This document shows positions 45,631 to 57,000 of a stretch of 64,000 bases of DNA, piece by piece. Under the pieces are notes generated by a model that did no database searches, was not told the origin of the DNA, and was given only the letters and a program-made list of their open reading frames with translations. The stretch's first letter is position 1, and each line of letters begins with the position of its first letter. Origin of the DNA: Bolinopsis microptera (Eukaryota > Ctenophora > Tentaculata > Lobata > Bolinopsidae); contig NC_087076.1 of the NCBI RefSeq assembly GCF_026151205.1, positions 20,512,328 to 20,576,327 of the forward strand, in the 5' to 3' direction. Both the position numbers and the translations under genes were made by a program.

Positions 45631-47330
45631 GATCGCTGATTGCTTTTACTAATATATAGTGTTAAAATGAAAGAGAAAAACGCACTCATTTATTTATAGT
45701 TTTATGTCTTAACAATGTTATTCGAAAGCTAATTTTAAAAGCTGGCTCTGAATCCTTGCTAAATGATTTGGGAAGGTGTAAGGACTAGATATGCCTTTAG
45801 ACATCATTTTCAGTGGGTTTTATGAAGTTTATGATTAGGGTATATTTTGTGACTGAAATAAGCGCAAGACCTTCGACGTTTCTATTCCTACTGTTTTTTT
45901 AATTTAGCAAATATACAAAAAAAAATTATACTGTCGTAAAGATAAAATGTTTAGTTATCGGATAGATACTTTAAAATTAAGTATTAAAATAACCGAGCTA
46001 AGATATTCAATGTTAAACTCAAAAATGTTCACGCGTTTATGAAGAAATATCTAATTCTGCACGTAGTTTTTTGGTCACAACTATGGCAAATTTTTACCAA
46101 TTTTGTTCATAATTTCTAAATGTTATCTAGTAGACAAATTACTTTCGGACTAAATCCTTATTGTTTATTCAAATCTAAAAGAAACAACATTTATTTGAAT
46201 TCAAAATTGTTCAATCTGAATACGAGCTAATTAGGACGAAGGGAGGTCACAACACTGCGCGCAGGAGTGTTATGCGGCGCGGCTCAAGCCGCGCACGCAC
46301 GTATTATTTTATACTGTTTGCTTTCTAATAAATATCGTGCCAATGTGTACGTCTAAATTGTAAACGTTCATGTTTTGTGTAAAGTGAATCCAATTGGGAC
46401 TAGTGACAAGGATAAGGACCCAAGTGCCTGTACGGCTTTTTCGGGCCCCTGTGGACCACTACTCTTGAAATCACTCTACAACATTGAACATCTATATCTA
46501 CTACGTCATTTGGCAATTATTGTCATTAATCTAACTTTCTAATTAATTGCCGAGGGGGAAGAGTAAACGCTTCACATTAAAATTCAATATACAAAATTCA
46601 AAACCATCAATACGGTATTAAATATTATGGACAAGTCTATAGATCTATTTCGTAGTCATATATTCACATGATTTGCTTTATATTATATTATCTTAATACT
46701 GTAATGAAGTACAGTAGGATTTGTGTTTCGAGAAAGAAAGGTTGCGGTCAAATTATTAACAAAAGTAAACAAAAGTCCATCAGGGACTCCGTGGAGTCGA
46801 AAAAGGTATACGGCTGCTGTCTGGTGCTGCTAGGCATTTATTGATCAAGATGTTTTATTGTATTGATTTATAATGATTCTATTGTTCGTGACTAATCAAG
46901 TTCTAAGTGGAGGTATAAAGTGCTGCTCAAGATACTTCGTCATCTCATGTCCAGTATAATGATTAAGATAGTATACAATGCAGTTTTAGTAGTTGACCCA
47001 TACAGTTAAGTCCGTCATAACTCACAATCGTTAAGTCGTCGGTCAATTGTCAAAGTCGTTGTGTGTTTATTCGTTGAGATAGCAGTAAGATAAGATGTTA
47101 CGCGCGCGCGCGTTTAATCCCGTCAACGTGAAATGTGACAATGAAAACGCCATAGAATTATTATTTTCGCGCGTTACGTAGAGTTTACCAGTGTGTAATA
47201 CTAGTTAACACTGGGTGTACACTGAGTGTAAGTGTAAGTTTCATATACAAGCCGTTGAATATTTCCAATTTTGAGTGTATTGTGAGCATGTTTTACAGTG
47301 CGATTGCTCGGTACTAGTGTGTTTGTGTAT
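45631..47330. other. Intergenic DNA, no gene supported
   Basis: AT-rich with a CGCGCG run near 47100 and a palindromic GCCGCGCA-rich patch near 46260-46305. Nothing coding is recognisable. Confidence 0.5.
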
Positions 47331-47436
47331 ATATATATATCATTTGTGGAGTATGGTGTAAGTAATGTTTTTGGTTGGAGTGCAGTGGTTATATGTATGA
47401 GAAAAGATATATGGTCATTTTAGTAACTCACATAAA

Positions 47437-50400
47437 TCAGAACTTGAGCTCATTTGTGGCAAAATTAAGCTCACACCAATCAAGTGTATCATGCTTGAAT
47501 TGCAATTCTCGTAAGGCAATTTTCAATATATTCTTAAACCCGTTTGATGGAGTATTAAAACTTATCTTACTTGATGTTTGTCGACAGCTGTTCCACATGT
47601 AGGATGATTGGTAGATGAATTGTGAGGATGGTTGTGATGTAATGAAATAATCCTCTCGTCGTGGTGACCTGTTAAATGATGAGTACAGTGATAATGGTTC
47701 CTCTAACTTATTAATTTTGAATAGTTCTAAGAGACAAGTGTACTTGTACAGATTGTGGACCGTCAACAACCTGTGGGTTTTAAACAAGGGCTTGGAGTGT
47801 TCTTTTTGGTAAAAGTCCACCCCCAGTCTTTGCTTATCAACAGGTCGTGTTCGGGCACACGTTTTAAACTTCTCTAGGTAAGCTTCTCTATCCCCAAACA
47901 GAATTCTTATACACTTTTTCTGTGTTTTAAAGATAGGTTCAAGTCGGTTATTGCTAATACCACCCCACACAGATATTCCAAATCCTAAATGTGATTCAAA
48001 TAGAGTATGATATAAATCCTTATAATACTGCTTTGGGACAATGTGTCGTATTCTGCACAGCTTTCCTACTTCGCATTTAAGTTTTGAGTTAAGTGACTGC
48101 GTATGTGATTTCCAGTTAAGTTGGTCGTCAATAATAACGCCTAGAAATTTAGCTTCTTGAACTCTTTTAATAACTACATTATTTAAAGTTAGTATGTTCT
48201 CGTCATTTTCTACTTCCTCTTTGGCCCGTGAGGGTTTAAAATGAATAAAACAACATTTCTTAATGTTAATATGTAATAAGTTTAGTTTCATATACTTGTA
48301 CACAAATGATAGAACTTCATTTCCTTTTTCGTATAGTCTTTTGACACATGTGTCTTCTATAAATATGTTAGTGTCGTCGGCAAATAGTATAAACTTTCCT
48401 ATAATTGATGAGTTACGGATGTCATTAATATAAATAATAAAAAGTAAGGGACCAAGACAGCTCCCCTGCGGCACTCCATAGACTACTGGAAGTTTCTCGG
48501 ATTCTTCACCTAATACCGAGACATACTGGTATCTGTTCGACAGGTAACTTGCTATAAGGTTATTTGCATTTCCACGGATTCCATAATTTTCTAACTTATG
48601 CAGTAACTTTTCATGTGATATTGTATCAAAGGCTTTACTAAGATCAATAAATATTCCAAGAACGTGTTGTTTTTTCTTGAGGCAAGATTCTACGTGGTTC
48701 ACTGAGTAATTTAGGGCATAACTGGTCGAGTGATTTTTACGGAATCCGTACTGGTTTTCATATAAGGAGTTCTGTGAATGAAAGAAGCTGTATAATCTAT
48801 TGAATATAATCTTTTCAAATATTTTACCAAACACAGCTAGCGTTGATACAGGTCTATAGTTTTCAAGGAGTTCCTGGTTATCTTTCTTGTAAATGGGACT
48901 AATCCTTCCAACTTTAAGGTCATCTGGAAATATGCCATCTTTCATACATTCGTTATACAGTACAGTGAGTAAAGGAGTAACTATTTTAGAGGACTGCTTA
49001 ATTACATGAATCGGTATGTCACTTGCCTTGCCATTTTTAAGTTCAGATATGATTTTGCTAACCTCGTCTGTTGTGCAGTCATGCATGTAAATGCTGGAAG
49101 TGTTTGAAAGCGGTAGATAATCATAGAAACTAGGTATACTGTTTATGTTAATTTGTCCAAGATCATTGTAAGCGGTATTTAGGTCAGAGGCTAATGATAC
49201 AAAATATTTATTGAATTCGTTTGCTATGATCCTTCTATTTGTTATCTTAACGTTGTCTATGGTGAACAGCGGCTTTATTTCACGCCGCCGTTTACCTCTT
49301 ATACGATTTATTAGTTCCCAGGTCTTTTTACTATCACCGCTATTTTCAGCAAATTTACCAGAGAAGTATTCTGTTTTCACAGTTTGACGTGTTTTCTTTA
49401 GGACTTTTCTGTATTCTTTGTAGATAAGGTAGCGACTACGTTTTAGTGAGCATTCAGGGCACTGGCAAATGCCGCCCTTGTTATCAGTTTCCCCGAGTTT
49501 ACATTTTCTATTTCTTATCTCAACCCAATTTTCGTACAGTTTATGCTGATTATTAATTGAGCAAATGAGACCGGGAGTTATCCAAGGGTTAACCTGAACA
49601 GTTCTCTTAGAGGTTTTCGGGGTCTCTAATTTAAACGATTTTTCGACGCAGTTTTTGTAAGTGTCATGGAATTCAGTAAAGTTATGGATTGTTTTAGTTT
49701 TAAGCTCATCTTCAAGATCCACTAGGAAGCCGTTAACATTTGATTGACAGAAGTCGTAATATTGTTTAAAAGAAGTTTTTTCAGAGTTGACTTCAACATT
49801 CCAGTTAAATGTGTTAAAAATAGGTGAGTGATGAGTTATTCGTTCTTTTAGGGTGCCTGAAGTAATCACATTCTCAATATCGTTAGTAATAATGTTATCT
49901 ATGCAGGATGCTTTACAGCCTGGTTTTTCGTGGGTAACAATAGATATTAACGGACAAAATCCTTTACTGAATAATATTTCTTCATATTTTTGAACATTTT
50001 TGTTATCTTTATCATGAAGATCGATATTAAAGTCTCCAGCTAGATAACTAAACTTCGGCATGTGATCAAGAAGGTTAGAAAGTTCAACTAGAGCTTGGGA
50101 AATACAGCCACTTGGTGGACGATACAAAACACCTACATTAACAGGTTGATCTTCGTTACTTAATGATAAGACAAGTATTTCTAGATGTTCTGTGACTTGT
50201 GATATATTCTCAATTACAGTAGCATTTAATTTATCGTCAACATAAAGGGCTACTCCAGTGCCCTTTTGTTTGTTAGGTGCTGTGTCCTGATAGTAACTAT
50301 TATAACCGTCAAGCTGAAATAGATTGCTTAATTCTTTTCCAGTGTTGGTTTCAGCTAGGGCTATTACGGAGAATTTTGTTTTGTACCTACAGGTTTCAAT

Positions 50401-50790
50401 GGCAAGGTTGTCAAAATTTGATTTATTTCCATCAATATTTTGAAAGAGAATAGATGATTGTTTCTTTACTTGGTTGCAGAGAATATTTGTAAGGTCAGAT
50501 GCAGTGTATGAGTTACAATCATTTAAAGTATTTGAGATTTTGGTTGTGTATTCGTCTAGGTTGTTGTCGTCGTCGTCATTGTCAGTGAGTAGTTTAAATG
50601 GGTTGTATTTAACCTTGTCTAAATGGATACAACGAGTACAGTAAAACTCATTAGATTGGCTATTTGGATTTGATTTGCGATAGCATTTATGGTGCATTAT
50701 GCAGTCACAGTGAAAACATTCAACTATTGTTTGGCCGATGACTATGTTCTTAGAACAGACAGGACATACCTCCTTAATGAGGGGAGTCAT
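47437..50790 (-). CDS. LINE ORF2: PHD-like finger, AP endonuclease, reverse transcriptase
   Basis: 1117 residues with no stop. Residues 9-54 form a C4HC3 PHD-like finger (C9, C12, C25, C28, H33/H34, C36, C51, C54). An acidic linker (DNDDDDNNLDEY) leads to the endonuclease (about 111-345) with LFQNIDGN, LAETNTG, YRPPSGC, LAGDFNIDLHD, SCIDNIITND and THHSPIF. Reverse transcriptase (about 600-870) has ENYRPVSTLAVFGKIFEKII, YGFRKNHSTSYALN, IFIDLSKAFDTISH, YGVPQGSCLGPLLF and FILFADDTNIF with both catalytic aspartates. The C-terminal domain ends ELNFATNELKF. It nicks target DNA and copies the element's RNA onto it (target-primed reverse transcription). All catalytic motifs look intact, so this may be a recently active master copy. 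Confidence 0.93.
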   Translation of the reverse strand: MTPLIKEVCPVCSKNIVIGQTIVECFHCDCIMHHKCYRKSNPNSQSNEFYCTRCIHLDKVKYNPFKLLTDNDDDDNNLDEYTTKISNTLNDCNSYTASDLTNILCNQVKKQSSILFQNIDGNKSNFDNLAIETCRYKTKFSVIALAETNTGKELSNLFQLDGYNSYYQDTAPNKQKGTGVALYVDDKLNATVIENISQVTEHLEILVLSLSNEDQPVNVGVLYRPPSGCISQALVELSNLLDHMPKFSYLAGDFNIDLHDKDNKNVQKYEEILFSKGFCPLISIVTHEKPGCKASCIDNIITNDIENVITSGTLKERITHHSPIFNTFNWNVEVNSEKTSFKQYYDFCQSNVNGFLVDLEDELKTKTIHNFTEFHDTYKNCVEKSFKLETPKTSKRTVQVNPWITPGLICSINNQHKLYENWVEIRNRKCKLGETDNKGGICQCPECSLKRSRYLIYKEYRKVLKKTRQTVKTEYFSGKFAENSGDSKKTWELINRIRGKRRREIKPLFTIDNVKITNRRIIANEFNKYFVSLASDLNTAYNDLGQININSIPSFYDYLPLSNTSSIYMHDCTTDEVSKIISELKNGKASDIPIHVIKQSSKIVTPLLTVLYNECMKDGIFPDDLKVGRISPIYKKDNQELLENYRPVSTLAVFGKIFEKIIFNRLYSFFHSQNSLYENQYGFRKNHSTSYALNYSVNHVESCLKKKQHVLGIFIDLSKAFDTISHEKLLHKLENYGIRGNANNLIASYLSNRYQYVSVLGEESEKLPVVYGVPQGSCLGPLLFIIYINDIRNSSIIGKFILFADDTNIFIEDTCVKRLYEKGNEVLSFVYKYMKLNLLHINIKKCCFIHFKPSRAKEEVENDENILTLNNVVIKRVQEAKFLGVIIDDQLNWKSHTQSLNSKLKCEVGKLCRIRHIVPKQYYKDLYHTLFESHLGFGISVWGGISNNRLEPIFKTQKKCIRILFGDREAYLEKFKTCARTRPVDKQRLGVDFYQKEHSKPLFKTHRLLTVHNLYKYTCLLELFKINKLEEPLSLYSSFNRSPRREDYFITSQPSSQFIYQSSYMWNSCRQTSSKISFNTPSNGFKNILKIALRELQFKHDTLDWCELNFATNELKF

Positions 50791-51692
50791 GGTTGGTAAC
50801 CATCCACGTGACCCTGACTAGCAGCAGCAGGAACAACAGGACCAGTTTCTCTTCCAGCAGTCGCATCCCTGTAGGATCTATCGTCTACCCTTGTGGACCT
50901 CCTCTTCCTTTTGTCGATACCACCGTTAATCCTGAGAAGAACAGTGTTACGAATAAATTGACCTAACTTTGCTAGTCCCCTCCAGTTGAGGTGAAGGAAG
51001 TCCGGTTTTTGGTATTTGTTGAGGTCGCGAGAGAGAGAGCGGTTAAGGAGACCATCCCTATCACAGAACTCATCAAATCCATCCACATAACTGACACCAA
51101 AATTGGACGGGAGCAGCCTACATCGAATCAAACTGTTAAAGTATATAAGCTTTCTATTTAAATCAGCACGTTTAGAAGGAATTGTTGGACAAACATATAC
51201 ATGCACACCCGGATTAATAGATTGAATCTGGGCAATTTTTGAAACTAGATGGTTGTAGATTATATCAATATCGTTTTGGCTTTTTACATCTGTTTGTTTC
51301 AGGTCATTAACCCCACACAATATAACACAGTTTCTATAGCCACAGGACACATAAGGATCAATGCTATCGACAGTTGGGGCAAAGAATCGTTTTCCAGGAA
51401 GCCATTTGCCGAATGACTTGGCAGGATCAGAACCGAATTTCAGTCCGCCGGTGTTCGAGTCCCCAATGATACATGTAGCGTTTCTATTCAGGGAACTGAC
51501 TGATCTCAATGTTATACTGTAGCGCAGCCCAGTTATCTCGCCTGCATCGATACGATGGTGGAACAGTGCTTGGCTACGACGAGTCATTACATATAATGAT
51601 CCTGGGCCACATAGTTGCTTGTGCTCATCAATACCTGTACTAGCATCAGAGAAAGAAATGGTGTTTAAGTACAAATCAACAGTGTAGGCCAT
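50787..51692 (-). CDS. LINE ORF1: AlkB-like C-terminal half fused to SGNH esterase
   Basis: 301 residues. Residues about 72-270 form an SGNH hydrolase: block I GDSN (S79), GVND (127-130), and D231-x-x-H234 before N236. An esterase domain in ORF1 is established for CR1-group LINEs. Residues 1-65 look like the distal half of an AlkB-type 2OG-Fe(II) dioxygenase fold: TISFSD, GPGSLYVM, HHRI, then RYSITLR (57-63), which fits the RxNxTxR signature that binds 2-oxoglutarate. The HxD pair that would complete the iron site is missing and a stop lies just upstream in frame, so either this copy is 5'-truncated or the domain is a relic. The basic C-terminus (RKRRSTR) may bind RNA. The stop overlaps the ORF2 start. 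Confidence 0.75.
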   Translation of the reverse strand: MAYTVDLYLNTISFSDASTGIDEHKQLCGPGSLYVMTRRSQALFHHRIDAGEITGLRYSITLRSVSSLNRNATCIIGDSNTGGLKFGSDPAKSFGKWLPGKRFFAPTVDSIDPYVSCGYRNCVILCGVNDLKQTDVKSQNDIDIIYNHLVSKIAQIQSINPGVHVYVCPTIPSKRADLNRKLIYFNSLIRCRLLPSNFGVSYVDGFDEFCDRDGLLNRSLSRDLNKYQKPDFLHLNWRGLAKLGQFIRNTVLLRINGGIDKRKRRSTRVDDRSYRDATAGRETGPVVPAAASQGHVDGYQP

Positions 51693-51700
51693 GTATGAGC

Positions 51701-52936
51701 AGCATCACGCTGTGTGCCTCGATACAGCGTAGTTTGATATATCTAATAGTTCAGAAATAATTCAATCGATATGATTACAAAATGAGTATGACGTACGCGT
51801 AGAAATGTCAATACGAAATGTACTCTCATATAGAATATTATCATATAATAGAATATTATCACTTGCACTCTGACTCTTGTTACCATTGTTTCGTTGATTT
51901 CATGAGGCTTAACAACACTACACGATGTTATCAGATTAGTTTGAATTAGTATCATACAGTTCAGTACTATGGCTCACATTATACTTCTATGTAGTTTCAT
52001 CACTCATTTTTCTCTTAACATTGTGTATATCTAATTAACCCTCTATCACGGTCATCCCAAGATTCTACACAGATGTGTAATGTTGCAATGACGCAATTAA
52101 ATCCTTAGCTCACTCCATTACAGACAAGATGATACTTGAGCTTCTGTAACTGGACAATGTTTTGTCTTAGAGTATTTGTAGGATTTTGAAGCAAAGTCTC
52201 GCGTGGGCTCGCTAGTGCTTCCCGGAGCTACACTGAAATCTGAAAACGTTATTTATAAAAACCACTTCTATGAAATGGCAATATTGAATACGAATATTTG
52301 AATATTTTAACCATTGATACAAAAGCCATAATCTTTCGCCAGCTCTCCCATATCCACCTTGAAGCTGCACTTTATATCCTCTAACTACACAATATAAACT
52401 TACCCATATTATAGTGTAGACTTTTTGTCACAGCAAGACTGCAACCCATAGTAACAACTATAAACAGAACCCCTAATGTCTGCAAACAATTTTCTTCTGG
52501 TCCTAATATGAGCCTTGTCTCTAAAAACTCAACTGACTAGCGTTTCGGTGTGTGCTAAAGCTTACTGGCACTCACTATCCTTGCCCCGTTAGTTACCTGT
52601 TCTTTCAAAATAAAACTAGTAGTCAAGGACAAAAAGTCATACATCAAATGGGCATTATATTTTTATAAAATAAATAATAATAAAATTTGGTAGCTTAAAC
52701 ACAAACTCTAAGCCCAGTGGATAAACCACAAAACTTATGCTCTATTGTGTGAAACAAAGATACTAGATCAAGATAACTATCCAGGAGTGTATGCATAGGA
52801 CATAAAAAGTTTTGGAAAGAAGATGATATGCTTATGAAGCGAGCTAACAGTCTAATTGCTAATAAGTTCAAAAAGATCATGACATTAGGTTGCATCCTAA
52901 ACAGTTTAAGCAAATAACATAAAGTTATATTGTCAA
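51701..52936. other. Intergenic DNA and LINE 3' flank
   Basis: No intact gene. The part near 52.6-52.9 kb is probably the 3'UTR of the truncated LINE ending at 52937. Confidence 0.45.
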
Positions 52937-53082
52937 TTAATCGCTCAAGCCATAACTTTTCTTAAACAGGTGAGTTTTTAATAATGTTTTGAACAGATCA
53001 ACATCAGAACAAGTCTTAATTTCAATTGGTAGTTGGTTCCAGATTTTCGGAGCAACTATTAATTGTTTTACATCTTTTTATT
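52937..53082 (-). pseudogene. 3' end of a truncated LINE ORF2
   Basis: Reads VKQLIVAPKIWNQLPIEIK, then SDVDLFKTLLKTHLFKKSYG and stop. PxxWNxLPxxIK followed by FKxxLKxHLF is the standard C-terminus of CR1/L2/jockey-type LINE polymerases. It is severely 5'-truncated. Confidence 0.8.
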
Positions 53083-53197
53083 CTGTAATATTTTCAACAC
53101 TACTATATAACAAATAATTTGAGGACCCCGAACTCAATTTTGATTCTCTACTGACTCTGCTGATCTGCACTGTTTCACTTTGTAAAAGAAGTGCGCA

Positions 53198-53900
53198 ATG
53201 ATCGGAGAAGGTGGTTTTGATGATGAGGGTAACAGGTCCTCAATCTCGTTACAGGATGATACGCCAAAGAATGACAGGAATGTTAGCGAAGATATGTTAT
53301 CCCCGCAACGTTTCACACCTACCCTGAACTCATCCACATCCTCTGAAAGTACTCAACAGCGACAAGGTAACATTCTTCAATACCAGTTTGCCTACATCAA
53401 AGACGGCACTTGTAACACCTGTAATGATGTTCAAGCTAATGACACTGCTCTTACCTGCTTTTTGTGTAAATCGTCATTTCATGCTGTTTGTCGAGATGCT
53501 GATAAAGATAGGATCAATAATGCTGTAATCTGTCCTCGCACTTTCTTCAAAGCATACTCCGACAGAAACGCAACCAAGGGTGTTAACAGTTCCAGATTTG
53601 GGACTTTTACGTTTGTGTGTAATGTCTGCAAGACACACTCTGAACAGAACTCCGCAGTCAGTGCCGAAAGTAAAGTCGACCTGATTGACAGGCGAGTAGA
53701 TAATCTGACCCAATCTATGGAGGACATGAAGGGTTTACTTATGAAAGTTGTGAATATGAAAACATCTCCGGACAAAACTGAAATTTCTTCTCCTCCATCT
53801 CCAGCACCAGTTGCCCCTTCATATCGCTCTGTATTAATCATGTCCAGCAAAACACCAGAAAATCAAGCAAAAGATCACCAAGAAGAAGTTGACAAAATCA
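53198..53900 (+). CDS. PHD-finger LINE ORF1-like protein, cut by an assembly gap
   Basis: The frame starts MIGEGGFDDEG and has a S/T-rich lead, then a C4HC3 PHD-like finger (CNTC, CFLC, HAVC, CNVC; about residues 71-145), a short coiled coil (VDLIDRRVDNLTQSMEDMKG) and a proline-rich linker (SSPPSPAPVAPSYRSV) before running into Ns at residue ~234. PHD followed by coiled coil is the known layout of ORF1 in several CR1-group LINEs. The orientation is opposite to the LINE piece at 52937-53082. The remainder of the ORF is lost in the gap and does not continue on the other side. Confidence 0.6.
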
Positions 53901-54000
53901 NNNNNNNNNNNNNNNNNNNNNNNNNNNNNNNNNNNNNNNNNNNNNNNNNNNNNNNNNNNNNNNNNNNNNNNNNNNNNNNNNNNNNNNNNNNNNNNNNNNN
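53901..54000. other. Assembly gap (100 N)
   Basis: Exactly 100 Ns, a conventional placeholder for a gap of unknown size. It falls right at the outer end of a large palindrome, a common place for assembly breaks. Confidence 0.99.
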
Positions 54001-54001
54001 T

Positions 54002-57000
54002 CGGTTACAGGCTTCAGCAATTGTTCACTAACCAATTAGACCTGAAATGAAAGAAATTGTATAATGGGAACCAGGTTACGATAAAAATGATCATCAAAAT
54101 TACTTTTTTTAAGAAGGATACCTCACTATTCAAACATCATAGCAACAAACTTCACATATCAATTGTCGTTTGATGTTGTATTTAGTAAACCACCGGCTCT
54201 GCTTGTGCACAACACAAGGGTATTTATTTTTAAATGCACTATCCAAGGATGCTTTATTACATACCTTAGGCATTTAATCGTTGCAGTTGTTTCTATATGT
54301 GGCAGTCCTGAGCGTCAATCTTTTTCGTCTTTTGTCTGCTCATTTCTCATTTCAAATCGATGAGGCAGGACTAGAATTTAGCAATGTTCTGTGTGCTGTA
54401 CCTAACTATAGTGTGCGTGGCATTTATTATCTTGGTCTCCGTAAATGTGGAAACCATTGAATATGTCTACCAATGCTCCTCAGTCGACCACAAAGCATTT
54501 AAAATAGCGTTTAGTGTTTTGACCAGCTGTGTATTTAGATGAAGCAAGGTCAGGAACCCAGCATGGTGGAGGATAATGACAGTTATCGTGCAAAAAGATC
54601 TGTCACTTTACTTTTGTAGCTTTCAATTCTATCAGAATCGTAGTTTGTAAATTCACATACCTTTGATGAAGTAAATGTTAGACAGTGTTTTTATGAATAT
54701 ATCCCCGTGAAAAACTTACTTAACAACAGTAAGATAATAAACTTCTGAGAAATTCAATCATGAAGGGTCTTATTTCATCAAAAAAGCTGAAGTTTGAAGG
54801 CCATTGAAAACAACGCTGATATAAATGAAAGCCAAATATATATGTAATCTTCAGCTCAACTGTCCATCATGTCTGTTAGATTATGATAGTTGCAGTTCAA
54901 CTACAGTAAAAGCAGATAAAATTAAAACAATTATGCCCTTAAACTGTATGTCTTGAAAGAGCAGTTTCTTCTGGGCTTCTGGTTGTTAGAAGGCATCTCA
55001 GTTACCAGTACTTGTGATTCCGCGGTTATAGCTTGAACCATGTTTTGTGCATGCAACACTTAGATGAACCGTTGATTAGAAACATTGAAGAGATTTCAAA
55101 GCAATCTCTTGCAGTACTACCGTCTTCGTTCTTTAGACCAAAGTAGTTGAAAAGAATTATGTGGTGCCACAGGACTCTGCAGTAAATATCCACCATAAAG
55201 ATCTTCACAATCCAGTCAACACCAGTGATCCCGGGAATTAGCTCTCTTTTGGTTTTTTCTTCCTTTCCACTTGGTCACTGAGCTGAAGTTACTCTCATCA
55301 CCACATGTCAGTTCAATCAGTAAAACTAAAATATTCTTGGAGAATGGAACTAACTGACAAAATTAAAATATCCAACCTCTAGCATTGTAGGTATGCTGAG
55401 GGAATTGGGCAGGGTATTTATCTTCGTCAAACAGTATATTCCAATCTCTTGCATCACTAGAGATGTCCTTCTTCATCATCATCATCTCCTTACCAAGCTT
55501 CTAGTACTGGGTAAGTTTAGACCTGAGCTTAAACCACAGCTCCCACAGTCCTCCTTGGGTGACGGGTGTGTTACTACTCTCTCTGTTGTCTGCCAATTGA
55601 ATCGGAAAGGTCGAGGTGATTTCATGTTAGTCTTTAAATCTCTATTGACAAAATGTGTAATACTCTAATCGTGAAATATCGTCAACTCACTACTAAAGCC
55701 CTTTGCATTGGATCAACTCCAACAAAATAACTTCAGGTCAGCCTACAAAATGTTCGAGTATTCACAAAGTGAGTGAAAATGTCTCGTATAGCGCTCGATT
55801 TTTCCTAACGATATTTTTTAACTTTCGGTAATGACGACCAAACGCATTGCGCGGCTTTTTATTTTTAAAATAATTATTTTTATCTAACAAAATTGCTAAT
55901 TATTATCCCGTATACATTTTACTATTTTAAAATATGATATGAATAAATATTATAGGTTATAATTGTATAATTTTAAATTACTTTGTAAAATAACAAAATT
56001 TGAACAATTATGTATTTAAAATTTATAAAAAATTTTAAATACGGTAAATTGTTTATTGATTTTCAAGAACTGTTTCATTCATTTGAAATTTAATTTATAA
56101 TATACTGGAATCGGACAATTTTGGGGTTTTGCAATTTTTTGTTAGCAAAGATTTATATTAAAAATAAAAAGCCGCGCAATGCGTTTGGTCGTCATTATCG
56201 AAAGTTAAAAAATGTCGTTAGGAAAAATCGAGCGCTATACGAGACATTTTCATCCCACTTTGTGATACTCAGAACATTTTGTAGGCTGACCCTGAAGTTA
56301 TTTTGTTGGAGTTGATCCAATGCAAAGGGCTTTAGTAGTGAGTTGACGATATTTCACGATTAGAGTATTACACATTTTGTCAACAGAGATTTAAAGACTA
56401 ACATGAAATCACCTCGACCTTTCCGATTCAATTGGCAGACAACAGAGAGAGTAGTAACACACCCGTCACCCAAGGAGGACTGTGGGAGCTGTGGTTTAAG
56501 TTCAGGTCTAAACTTACCCAGTACTAGAAGCTTGGTAAGGAGATGATGATGATGAAGAAGGACATCTCTAGTGATGCAAGAGATTGGAATATACTGTTTG
56601 ACGAAGATAAATACCCTGCCCAATTCCCTCAGCATACCTACAATGCTAGAGGTTGGATATTTTAATTTTGTCAGTTAGTTCCATTCTCCAAGAATATTTT
56701 AGTTTTACTGATTGAACTGACATGTGGTGATGAGAGTAACTTCAGCTCAGTGACCAAGTGGAAAGGAAGAAAAAACCAAAAGAGAGCTAATTCCCGGGAT
56801 CACTGGTGTTGACTGGATTGTGAAGATCTTTATGGTGGATATTTACTGCAGAGTCCTGTGGCACCACATAATTCTTTTCAACTACTTTGGTCTAAAGAAC
56901 GAAGACGGTAGTACTGCAAGAGATTGCTTTGAAATCTCTTCAATGTTTCTAATCAACGGTTCATCTAAGTGTTGCATGCACAAAACATGGTTCAAGCTAT

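Larger units (their letters stand above)
47330..51700 (-). mobile_element. Near-complete CR1-like LINE with two intact, overlapping ORFs
   Basis: ORF1 (51692-50787) and ORF2 (50790-47437) overlap in ATGA. ORF2 is uninterrupted with zinc finger, endonuclease and reverse transcriptase. The 3' end probably lies around a TA microsatellite near 47330. The 5' limit is unclear: the ORF1 domain content suggests truncation at about 51.7 kb. The same family supplied the broken copy at 36-39.8 kb. Confidence 0.85.
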
